Under the pieces are notes generated by a model. The model did no database searches. It was not told the DNA's origin and was given only the letters and a program-made list of their open reading frames with translations. A stretch of 64,000 bases of DNA from Macrostomum hystrix. Lineage: Eukaryota > Platyhelminthes > Macrostomidae. The position numbers were made by a program, and so were the translations under genes. The stretch covers positions 9,301,001-9,365,000 of the forward strand of contig CATNEN010000007.1 in assembly GCA_950097015.1 (NCBI GenBank), in the 5' to 3' direction. Of this stretch, positions 1-10,460 are shown one piece after another (the first letter of the stretch is position 1; every line of letters starts with the position of its first letter).

Positions 1-23
1 ATGCTTCAGGAGATTCAGATCAG
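1..23 (+). other. Possible coding exon end before a splice donor
   Basis: The window opens with an ATG-led reading frame of seven complete codons that runs into a good donor (CAG followed by GTGAGC at 24). It could be an upstream exon of the Mab-21-like gene, joined to an acceptor near 131-160, or the tail of a gene that begins outside the window. Nothing else supports it. Confidence 0.25.
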
Positions 24-150
24 GTGAGCATAGAAATTGCCCATAAAAAATTTCTTACATAAACATTTTCAAACCTATTATTGTTATTTATTGATATCTT
101 GGATGAAGTTCAGAGTACAATAACCCGCTAAGAACAGTGCGCTTTCGAAT

Positions 151-2277
151 ATGCTCCCAGACTTGCCTCTGAGTGTTGATCATGTAGATAAGATGATTTT
201 TGATGAGCTAGACCGGTCCATCACATTACCTCGCATTAAAATTGAAAGACGCTGTAATTCTGCTAATGAATTACCCCTGACAACACAAATCGTCAGCGAA
301 TGTCCGACAGAGGACGCAGCGATGAGTCAGCGCCTGCACCAGCTACTTGTGAGTGCAGGATTCACGCAGGAGAGAGCCCAGTTCCAGTGTCAGATGGCGG
401 AGTTCCTGCAGAAGCTCGCAGGTCATGCACTCCGGCCAGATCGGCGTGTCATGACCGGTAGCTACTCGGACGGCTGGGGCAACAGCCTCGTGCAGGTGAC
501 AGGCAAAACCGCCAGAGACTCTGACATTGATTGGACCGTCATCCAGGAAGGGGAGACGTTTCACATCTTCTTCGGCTGCCAGTGTGTGAATGTGCGACGG
601 CTGCGTCTGGAGGTTGTCGAGGGTCACGCAAAGATTGAGGCGCATGCAGGTGCGTCTGCAAAAATTGACTGCCCAATTTTTTCCATTACTTACTCGTACT
701 AGTTACTCGTACAACTCCCACTATGAGCTCGGATTTAAGTGCTAGAATAAGGTCTATTCTATTCAGGTGTCGCGTCGGTAAAACTCATAAAACTGAATCG
801 CCGAACTGCAGGCAGCCAGCCGGCTGTAGCCGCTCCTCCCTGTGGAGTCCGGCCAGCCCAGGACACCTGCTACGCCTACATGTGCTGCAGCTCGTTCCAC
901 ACGCACAGAATCAATGCCCTGATCAGCAACTCAGTCAATTGCGAGGGAAACGTGCATCTGGTACGGGCCACTCGACCAGACAAAACTGCCGAGCTGCGCG
1001 TGAGTTTCAGCTTTCAGGAAAAGAAGGTGTTGCAGAATCTCACGACAGAGCAGGGCCAGCTGTTTATTCTGCTGAAGTTCCTGTTCAAACGACTCATCCC
1101 GAAGATCTGGAATACGCCAGGTCTCAAGACCTACCACGCCAAGACGCTGCTGTTTTTCATGCTCGAGCGAAATGAGGATCCACAGGAATGGGAGCCTAGG
1201 AAGCTTGTCTCTCTGTTCAGGGAATCCCTCTTGTTGATGCTGGAACTGACTGCGAATGAGGCCAAGCCTGAAGTCTGTATGCCGCACTTCTTCTTAGAAA
1301 AAGCTCCGCTTTTTTTCAAGGGGGCTGCTGTGGGATCGCCTGTAACAAAGCTTGGAGTGTTTGAGTGCATCAGACGAGTGCTGCTCAATCTAGAAGAGTT
1401 TGAAGGTTACCTTGCTGGTCATGTAAAGCCCTTGGACTCAAATGCGAGCTTTTATTTCTACCCTTTTACTCTGCTTCCATTGGCTGCTCCGGCGAAGCTA
1501 ACGGAGTCTAAACTGAGCTACTTCGCTGATATCTACAGCTTAGTCTACTTTCGACTAGTCGACCTGAAGGATTTGCAACCGGAACAGTCGAGAAATTTCT
1601 TTGACAATCTGAAATGCGCTAACAATCTGACCTGTATGAAGTGCGCTCGAGTTGTTTTGGAGGCTCTCGCGCACTTAAAACTCGGCGACGAGTCCTCCGC
1701 TACCCTGGTCCTAAAGCAGCTGGAGGGCCACCAGACTAAGCGACTGTGGGATCCGACACAAACGCTTAATGTTTCAGGGTATTACGGTAACTTCAAAGAC
1801 TACGACTTTGAAGAGCATGAGTACAAGGTGCTAAGAGAAAATGATTGGGCTTGGAAGTTCTGCTTCGTCTACAGCCCAGAGAGCATCAAGCTGGAATTTC
1901 TGCCGAAGGAAATTGTTAGCTGCTGCGTGTCTCACCTCAGCCATGGCAACGCGTCTCACAGCTACGTGAACTTTTACAGTCTCTGGCGCTGTTTGACCAT
2001 GTACTTATCGCCCGAGCATCTGGACAAGGAGCTGGAAAAGACCCTGTGGTTTACGGATCTGAAAGAAGACGCTGATTATGAGGAACTGTTTGCCTTCAGC
2101 GTCTTCTGTTCGGACGGCGCCCGCCTGCGAATATGCGCTGAGCGCATCCGGGCTTTTCTAGGGCCCGAGATCTCCAAGGCAGACGATGCCAGGGTCGGAC
2201 TCCTGGAGGAGAAGGCAATGAGTATGCTTGCAGAGAGTCCAGGTTCTTCTAGCAAACAGGAATCAATGGTGAATTGA
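151..2277 (+). CDS. Mab-21 / cGAS-like nucleotidyltransferase-fold protein
   Basis: Two exons, 151-649 and 767-2277, joined across a 117-base intron (CAG|GTGCGT ... TTCAG|GT). The join restores frame through a split Gly codon and gives about 669 residues. The N-terminal half has the nucleotidyltransferase signature: a Gly-Ser loop near residues 103-104 (TGSYSDGWG) and an acidic D-S-D-I-D cluster at 123-127. The C-terminal half has the helical Mab-21 domain, with the typical GLKTYHAKTLLFFMLE segment near 285-300. The fold belongs to the Mab-21, cGAS-like receptor and MiD49/51 superfamily. Some members make cyclic dinucleotides and others are inactive scaffolds. The third catalytic acid is not obvious, so activity cannot be claimed. 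No membrane segment or zinc ribbon was seen. The start at 151 is the first ATG of the open frame; an upstream exon is possible. Confidence 0.82.
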
Positions 2278-5200
2278 TGGACTAATGGACTAAGGTCTGC
2301 TACATGTTTGAAGCCTTCGAATCGATATTTTCTGCTTATGTCAAGATCAAAGATTGAAAAGCAATGATTTACAATTTCATGTGAAGCCGTGTAATTCGGT
2401 GTCGATTTTTTTATTGAAGACATGACTGCGATTTTATTTTGGATAGAAATCCAGCTTTTTTCTACATCTACACTTGCATGAGACACATCTACGAGTCATG
2501 TTGAGCACTTCTGCTCTCTTGTGAGTTGGTTGTTATTCAGTACAATGATACACTCGGTGCACTCTGTTTTGCTTAGAAGTACACGCACAGCACTGTAACT
2601 TTATGGTAATTATCTGTTGCGGTGTCATCTCCCCTTTACTTCTGGTAGCGATTAAATTTCTGGCTATATGGAAGGGCAGATAGTGAGGTGTGGGGTTCGC
2701 TCCTTTCAGGATTTGTAGAGCAACCCTTCGAATAACTAAGACCCAATATTTCACATTAGTTCTAGATTTAATCATGCCAAGAGCATGTCTCAGCTCAACA
2801 GATGAAGATCGATTTCCTGTTGAGAGTGCAATTATGTTCTAAAAATGCTACTGTACGTAGAGTGCAAACTTAAGCGAAGTTCATCCTAAATATGTGTTAT
2901 AGATCGTGCTTTCATTATTTTTTTTCACCAAAATCAAATCTTTCGATAAATATAAAACTTGTGTATGAATTATACTAAGGAATTATTTTTATTTTATATT
3001 AGACGCAACTAATCCTTTATGCAACAATTTAGTAAATTTCCCTTTAAAAAAATCACTCGCAACAATTTTTTTTCATCTTTGCCGCCGCCCCCATTTTATG
3101 ATATAGAGGTAGCTTCCCCGTCTCCAAAAATACAAACCGTCCTTGGCGCTCAAACCATTTAGAGTATAAGCCATATCTGACTAGTGTTCTTTAAATCAAT
3201 AACATCGTGTTAATTTTTTCAAAAGCGACCAGAGCTGTGTTAGTTCTATCCAAATTACACGGTGAATACAGTATCGAGCTGTACCAGTTCTATACTACTG
3301 ACAGGGAATAAACGTGTTGTTTAATTAACTAAGGCGTATTGTCTTTATTGTTTAAGGTGTACTACTCGAGACAGACAAATATACTGAAGTCCGATGTAAT
3401 GTATGGCCAGTAAATTTTATGCCTACAATTCCCGACTGTATTAAGAAGGAATTCTCCCTCTTCCACTCTCCTGATCGCGAATACTGGGCAACTTCAATCC
3501 ACTGCGTAAAGCCCTGGAAGACTGGAATTAAAATATCAGGGAGTGCCTTACCGCTCGGGCACATTCAGCTACCAAGGTAACACGTTACTCAAGTGAGATC
3601 AAAGTGCAAATAACAGAAATTAGGGCAAATAGAAACCGCATAGCCAGAACGTCTGCTACATATGTATAAAGAATACTTCACTAAACTACATGTAGGTGCT
3701 TAAGTAAAAAATAATTACGAGCGTATACTTGAGGTCACTTAATTCCGCCAGATAAGTCTGGGGACCGCGAGACCCAACAGCATCAGGTCGCGGCTCACAT
3801 GCTCACGCCGATAACCTGCAGTTGGGCCTTGTCTTTGCTGCAGATGTCAATCGCTGCTGAGCCTGGACTACGCTGCGACATCAGCACACAGCCGAGCTTG
3901 TCGGACCTCGCGGCAACGCGAGACAGTCTTCTGCGTCAGCCATGCAGTCAGCCAACTGCTACGCGTGGACGTGAGGCTGCATCGTCGCTATGCGCTGCTA
4001 TCCTGTGCGTATTGGTCACACGCGGCTGCCCGGGGAGAAGACCGAACGCGCGATACCGACTTGCATTTGACCCGCCTGGCGCAGCTCGACCACGGTTAGG
4101 GTTAGGGCGAGCGTAGTCGGCTGAAGAACTGCGACAGCGACACCGTGGAACTACTGGCTATCACCGCCTTCTACATAGCTGCGACCGCGACTTGATGATC
4201 CGCTGTATAGGCCACCGAGCGCCCCAGGAGGTATTTCCATGCCCTGCAAGACCTAGGCACCCACAGCCGGTTCACGTATACCTTTGCGACTGTGCAGGGC
4301 TCTGTGCAGGGCACGGAAATCGACCTAGCATTAGTGCAAACACTTTCCGAAATACAAAAAGTAAAATTGACCATGGCTAATGGTATTCACGATATTTGAG
4401 ACCACAGAAAACTGTATAATCGAATCACACATAGATCAGTTAAATTATTGAGCGTAGCCGGCTTCAGGTAATAGCCATTGATCTTTAATAGCTTTCCTAA
4501 ATAAATAAAATGCTATATAAAGGCAACCCGTGGTTGGTGGGAAGTCTCGACGAATACTATCGGTGCCTTTACTTTGCGGCATGATCCTTTCGGTGATAAG
4601 GTCTATCCAGAACCACGGGCTTTATCTAGACCGCGCTAGTCAGCAAGGCTGCAAGAGGTTGTCTGCATGAGTGTAACATTACATTCACAAAGGTAATACT
4701 CGTACGTTTAGACTCCAATTGTTGACACCCGGAATTTTTCTTAGAAGCATGTGTAGAATTTATCATAGAAAACGGAAATGCTCACAACGCACTTTCTTGG
4801 AAAGCACCACAAGCAAATGGTATGGAGCTAGTAGTAGACACATTGATTTCATCCTTGTTGTATGTAGCGAATCTAAGCCACCAAAGTTAGTTGAATATCA
4901 TTCTAGCATCATTCCTATATGATATTTTCGGGCTTTAACTATGAATGTAAAGATTAGTCAAATATAGTAAATAAAATGATAATTGCTATTGTAATGTTAC
5001 TATGCCAGTGTTAACTATGCTTCAGAATTTCCTGTAGTGGCATTTGACTTTTTTATAATTGGCATCGGCTTAATCGGTGACTTATACTTATAGTAGGCCT
5101 AGGCCCCAGAAAATATAATCTTGGCTGTGCCACTGTTAATAGTTAGGCCCTAGGCCTATTGATTGTATTTTTTGCTATGAATACAATGTTGATTGGCTAA

Positions 5201-6266
5201 CTTTGATTTTAAAGACAAATTAGGTCATTTGGAATTTATAGCTAGTTTTAATTTAAGACTACCAGAAGACAGACTATTAATATATAGGGCCTATTGCTAT
5301 AGTCATAGAGAGTAGGCCTAGGCCTATTGTAATATTTGGGATAGGCCTAGAACTAGTTTCACATTGTTACTTTCAGCTTAGTTTGGTTGTCCAAAAATCA
5401 AATTTAGCATATAGTAGGTTTATGAACAATCTATAAGCCCTTACAATAAGCTATTAATCTGAAGGCCTAAGCTTTCAGAATTTTTAAATTCTGATCGAAT
5501 GGAACTTTTCAGATACTAACTTAAATTACTAGTTTTTGTAACTAGATTATTCGGACCAATTACATAATTTTTCTCTCCATGCTTTGTTATACTGCCTTTC
5601 CATTATGTGTTTGAAAACAGTAAACTTGTCAACTCAGATGTCAAATAACTGTTTATGAATTTACCCAGATCCATTTATCAACCTGACCAATATCTTTTGT
5701 GCTTTGCTGTTTTTGATTGCACATTATTATATACTTCTTTTACAATTGAAGTATAATAATATTCTGAAACAAGCTGCAACATTCCTACTAAAAAAGAGAT
5801 GTATATAATTGTACATTTTAGCTAGTTATATATATAAAAATATGTATTAACTTTAAATTTTCTTTTTTTAATGATTGATTAATTAAGCATCTTTGCAAAA
5901 GTCAACTAAGTAGGCCTAGGATTAAAATTTTCCATTAAATTTCACAATTCTTTGGTAAAAAAGTGTTTGTATTTTTGTATTTTTGTTGCCATTGTTATAT
6001 ACATCTAATAGCACAATATTAAGTGGCAGTTTTTGTATTTTTAGGTTCACCAACTACTGAAAGAAAAAATGTTTTTTGCTACTTAATAATGTTTTAGTTC
6101 AATAGATTTATTATTCAATTTATTTTACTAAAATTTTGTAATTTAAAAAAATTAAAATTTTCTCTTTTAGCTTTAAGCATGCTGCAGTGTTGATATTTTA
6201 ATGTTATTTTTACCTGTTGGTAATACTACTACTAGTACTACTACTAGATTAAATAAACATCATAAA
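2278..6266. other. AT-rich intergenic DNA
   Basis: No convincing gene was found. The first part is probably the 3' UTR of the Mab-21-like gene; an AATAAA occurs near 3308. A GC-richer patch at 3780-4370 has only short open frames and two copies of a telomere-like TTAGGG at about 4095-4107. From 4930 to 5920 the DNA is AT-rich and studded with the palindrome TAGGCCTA. A TATA-led structured patch at 4514-4660 is listed separately. Confidence 0.6.
4514..4660 (+). ncRNA. Candidate small structured RNA locus
   Basis: A consensus-like TATATAAAG lies at 4514-4522 and is followed directly by a GC-rich island in otherwise AT-rich DNA. The island holds a perfect 9-bp inverted repeat (CCCGTGGTT at 4527-4535 and AACCACGGG at 4611-4619) enclosing 75 bases, and a smaller hairpin-like segment around 4582-4596. 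No long open frame fits. I could not match it to U1-U6, U11/U12, 7SK, RNase P or SL RNA by eye, so this is only a candidate. Confidence 0.25.
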
Positions 6267-6641
6267 TCATGCCTGAGCCTGTACCTGCACATCCACATAG
6301 CAAATAAAAAGAGCTAGAAATTCCCAACTCCCTCCATATACATGGTTTTGTGGTACATGGCACATTGCCATCATGGAAGAAACCAGCTGTTCTGGCACAT
6401 TGTATGCCTGGAGCACCAGGGGGAGTACAGCCCTCACTGCTGAGTTGAAAGACTTACTAAAGTCTACAAAGGTCAGGACCAGGATCAACTGGTGTATGCA
6501 TGCTTCCTCAATAATTTGGCAAGGAGCCACACCTGCTACTACTGCAGGTAGGGATCCAGCATATTCTACAGCCTCAATAACAGCATCCAATTGAACAGCT
6601 TCACAGTGCAGGACTGTAAGCAGATGCCTATGTGCCCCCAT
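6267..6641 (-). pseudogene. LINE reverse transcriptase fragment
   Basis: The minus-strand frame carries a recognisable non-LTR reverse-transcriptase stretch. It reads LVLTFVDFSKSFNSAVR, then VLPLVLQAYNVPEQLV, matching motif A of LINE polymerases (F-x-D-x-x-K-A-F-D) and the helix after it. The usual KAFD reads KSFN here, so the second acidic position is lost. Only this part of the polymerase is present; there is no endonuclease, YADD box or 3' end nearby. A short (ACT)n tract lies at about 6226-6246. It is a decayed, truncated copy. Confidence 0.7.
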
Positions 6642-7507
6642 AGCCTTGTGGTGCTTGGATTCTTTAGGGAGGCGACAGAAAAAAATAGCTAATATGGTAT
6701 AGTTATGCCATTGTCAAAACAATTGCTCCCATTCAATTCTGTTCTATGTTATTGTTTTATTGATATTTCATGGACATTAAAATTAAGTTAAGTCTGGAAA
6801 CTATTTTCCATCCACTAAGATTATATTTTTTTATCAGCCTATTAGATAGCAGATGCTCGAATAATTGCTCTTGCAATGTGAGACGACTAAATTTTATATG
6901 CCTTGTTGACTGGGTAAGAACAGTTTACAGGCCTGTACTCAAGCTTTGAGAACCAGCCGTTCTGCTTGCCCCATGCCTCGAAGCGACTGTTCATGCAGCC
7001 TTTAATGTGAGCGATTTGATAAATGGAACGAAAGTGGCTAAAGTGTTCAAACTGGGATGTTATTAGGAAAAACAGTTTTTGCCTCTCGTGATTCTGATAA
7101 CGAAGCCATAGGGATCTACAGTAACAAACATAGATCCCTGTTTATAGAGTATAGAGTCCTTCAGGCCGCATTGCCGATTTGAACATTTCCCATGCCACCA
7201 AGCCCGTCAGATAAAAAACGCAAGCTTAAAAGCCCCTTCCCCCCCAAGAAGTCATTCGTCACGACTCACGCTCTGACTCACTCGGAGTCTGCGGTCTAGC
7301 GATAAGCGCTGCGTTCCGATGGCTGGTCACAGTTTGATGTGGCAGTGCTTTCGGGCAGAAGGGGCTGCCCATCCAATCTCCGTCTTCCCAGTCAGTCTTG
7401 CTGGATTTAAAAGGCTTTCACTTTGGCTTCATTTCAGCCACGCGAGAGTCTCACACCGCTTGGTGCGTTGCTAACCCCAACATTGGCCTGCCTGCCTCAT
7501 CATCTCG
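6642..7507. other. Intergenic / 5' leader of the JmjC-like gene
   Basis: No gene is recognised in this stretch. A splice acceptor (CATTTCAG) at about 7431-7438 lies just upstream of the JmjC-like start codon. It could be the cis- or trans-splice site that defines the 5' UTR. Confidence 0.45.
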
Positions 7508-9229
7508 ATGCCCGACGCCACCGCCGATGCCGCCGTTCCTGTCGCGGCCGTGCCGCCCCAGGCCGTGCCGCGTCCGGCCACCATCGAGTCCGTCCGCATG
7601 CTGGAGTTGCTGCTTGCGCAGCCGCTGGACGATGAGCAGTGGGAGCGACTGGCCAAGCTGGACCCCGCGCTGGCCCGCCTGCACGGTTGGAGGTCGCGAG
7701 TTCATTTCGCCCGCCTGACCTGCTTGGGCCTCAGCGCCGCTGCTGTACTGGCATTCGCTCTGTTGGCCCTAACTCTGCTGCTGTTGCTGCTGACGCTGCT
7801 GCTGCGACCGGAGCTGGCCGACAGCCTGCAGCCAACTGTCGCCTATATCGCCAGCCGGCTGTTTGGCTTGCCTTTGGACCGGCCCTGCCTGGTCAGTTGC
7901 CTCTCCAGCGCTTTGCATTTTCTATGTTCCATGTCTGTATCACCCGATATTCCTTTGCCATTGGTAACCCTCCACTCACAGGTGACGCCAACCAGCCTGC
8001 TGCCCAATACGATCAGCCTGCAACTGCTCAGACCGACTGTGGGCGACTGCGACTTCTGCCGCAACCTCACCGAACTGCCGCGCGTCTCCGGCCTTAATCC
8101 GGCCGACTTCTACCGCGACTATGTTGAAGCCCGCGTCCCTGTTGTGGTCACCGATGGCGCTCGCGACTGGCGCCTCAGCCACCTGTCCTTCGACTTCTTC
8201 CGCAACCTGTACGCCTCCGGCGCCGCCATCGAAAACGAACACTGCCAGTTCTTTCCCTACAAAACCGAGTTTACCGACCTGGGCCACTTCTTCTCCATGC
8301 CCGAGGCCCGGGCGCACATGGAGCCCGGCTCTTCTCCTTGGTGAGCCGCCGCGGGACTCGACTTTCGAAGCAGCATTTGTTTTAATTGAAACTGACGTAG
8401 CATTTTGTGGAGATATAGTGGCTCATTTTTTCAGTCTGTCAACAGAGTCGGGATTTCATGACTTGCCTCTTTGTCTTCTGATTTGCTGTCGCAGAATTCG
8501 TTTTGCAATTACTCTGGCCGGGTAGACAAAACCCGGATGCGGATCATTGCTGAGCTCCGAGATTGCAGACATCAATGTCGGGGGGGTTGACTAAACTGAT
8601 GTATTCGATTTCTAATTTGCATTGACAGCAGTATAATGCTGGCGATAACTGTCACAATGCCCCACAGATTATACTGATTCATGTCTGACTGTGTTCTGCT
8701 GCCTGTTACAATTTCAGCACAGATTGTGTTAATCGCCTTATACCAGAAATTGCTAGTATTGTTGCATCTTAGTTAAGTTACCTCAGACATCGCTAACCAG
8801 TCTACCATTGCCGCATCTTAGTTAAGTTACCTCAGACATCGCTAATCAGTCTACCATTGCCGCAGGTACGTGGGCTGGTCGAACTGTTCGCCCCGCATCG
8901 CGGCCATCCTTCGCTCGTATTATTCCCGGCCATATTTTCTGCCGCGCGAGTCCGAGACCCTCGGCACTGACTGGATCTTCATGGGCTCGCCGAACTACGG
9001 CGCCCACATGCATGTGGACGATGTCGGACACCCGTCCTGGCAGGCTCAGGTGCGGGGCCGCAAGCGCTGGGACCTGATGCCGCCGCTGGAATGTTCATAC
9101 CAGTGCAGGCCGCTCAGTGTGGTGGTGCAGCCTGGCGAAGTGATCTCCCTGGACACCACTCTTTGGTACCACAGCACTCACATCCTGGAGGGAGACATGA
9201 GCATTGCCATCGGGGCTGAGTTCGACTGA
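7508..9229 (+). CDS. Membrane-anchored JmjC-type Fe(II)/2-oxoglutarate oxygenase-like protein
   Basis: The secure exons are 7508-8340 and 8866-9229 (TTG|GTGAGC ... GCAG|GT), joined through a split Trp codon in PWYVGWSNC, for 398 residues. A 90-base stretch at 7892-7981 has GTCAGT and CACAG ends and is probably a further in-frame intron, which would leave 368 residues. The N-terminus is Ala/Pro-rich, followed by one strongly hydrophobic segment at about 71-99 that suggests a type II anchor. A two-Cys CDFCRN motif comes before the cupin domain. Near the C-terminus, HMHVD supplies the H-x-D metal pair and WYHSTH the distal His, so the iron site looks intact. The substrate is unknown. Proteins of this layout resemble JmjC hydroxylases rather than histone demethylases. 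The start is the only upstream ATG in frame. Confidence 0.8.
8766..8865 (+). repeat. Tandem duplication at a splice acceptor
   Basis: About 50 bases containing TTAAGTTACCTCAGACATCG and CTACCATTGCCGCA occur twice in direct succession. The second copy ends in the used acceptor GCAG at 8865. The first copy reads GCATCTTAG at the matching place, so only the downstream copy keeps an AG in register. Confidence 0.85.
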
Positions 9230-9321
9230 GTTCAAATCGGTTTTAGCCGAGCTGTTTCAGTGAATTTCTGTGAATCAGGAATACTTTATATGTCATTCCC
9301 AACCCGTTGCTATGTTGGCTT

Positions 9322-9327
9322 AATAAA
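9322..9327 (+). terminator. Polyadenylation signal of the JmjC-like gene
   Basis: A canonical AATAAA lies 93 bases after the stop codon. Confidence 0.6.
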
Positions 9328-10460
9328 CTTGAGATCAGTGTCAGAAGCTGGCCTGCATGTGGTTGAATTTCATATTTGGTTCGAATTGTTTTTAAAATAT
9401 GCAGTGCCAATAGCAATTCAGCACTTCAGCATGTGAAAGTTGGCCTTAGTGTGACGGGAAATGAGACAAACACCAGCCTAGTGTGATCTACGATGACCTT
9501 GGCTGACTTGTTGTGAGCAAAAAACACTGCGCCGAGTGTTTTCTTAGTTAGCATTGGTGATTTATGAGGCTGCTTTCAAAGCAGATTCCACTGGGCTTTG
9601 GAAGCGCTTATCGTGCAATAGTACGGCGAGAATGCTGGGCGGTGGTCTCCACTGGCTGTCTGGTACTACGCACTGTCTTATCTGTTTGGAACTGCGATAA
9701 GCCAATACAGCAGGTGGTTAAGTAGCACCCGGTGCGACAATGCCAGTTCTGGCTGTGTGAGAAACTCAGCTAGCATGTTGGGCTTGCCGTGTCTCGCCTG
9801 TGTTCCGCATTGGTCCGCTGCATTCCGTGATCAACTGTCTCCATGCAGCTCTGTGTAGGGAGAAAGCAGCTAAAAATCTGTATGACTGTGTGCTTTGCAG
9901 GTGAAAGTGTGCAATGACTGTTCCAGATCTAATACAAGCCAGTTAACGCCTGTGGTAAGTCCTGCCTGAATGTCTCACTGATTGTACTTGTTGTGTTTCT
10001 AGAAATGATATTTTTATTTCCTCTCTGCTTTGTAGTTTCTATAAAAAGCCGCAGATCATTGTTAAGCTTTTATTGCTGAAAAATTCTTCTTTGGTGCCGA
10101 GATTTTCTGCTTGTCTTTAATTTTATTGGCTCATTTGCACTAAGCCTGAGCTCACCTAACACAATCTCACTATTTGCCTTGTTCTTATACTTTTTATGCG
10201 TGAGTTTAATTTTTTGCGAAAATAGAAATTATCTTGACGAGTTACTCATACGACTGGCGTTGGTCATTTACATATATTTACCTACATTTACCTATATAAC
10301 TGGCAAAATTAATAATGCTTGCCCTCACTACTGCCTCACTTGTCTCCCTTGAGCCTGTCATAGATAACTGGATCTGCCAATTAAACTGCTTTCAGCTGGC
10401 AGTTCAACCGAGAGACCAAAGGACTGGAATTTGCTTAAAAAAATACAATCAGCTTGAAGA
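9328..10460. other. Intergenic region upstream of HMBS
   Basis: No gene was found. A pyrimidine-rich acceptor (CTGCTTTCAG, 10389-10398) lies about 60 bases before the HMBS start codon. It could be a 5' UTR cis- or trans-splice site. Confidence 0.4.

Noticed and set aside
4093-4110. Telomere repeat
   Set aside because: Only two TTAGGG units; no terminal or interstitial array.
4590-4700. Spliced-leader RNA gene
   Set aside because: I looked for an AUG-GU donor and an Sm-type site in the structured island and found neither.
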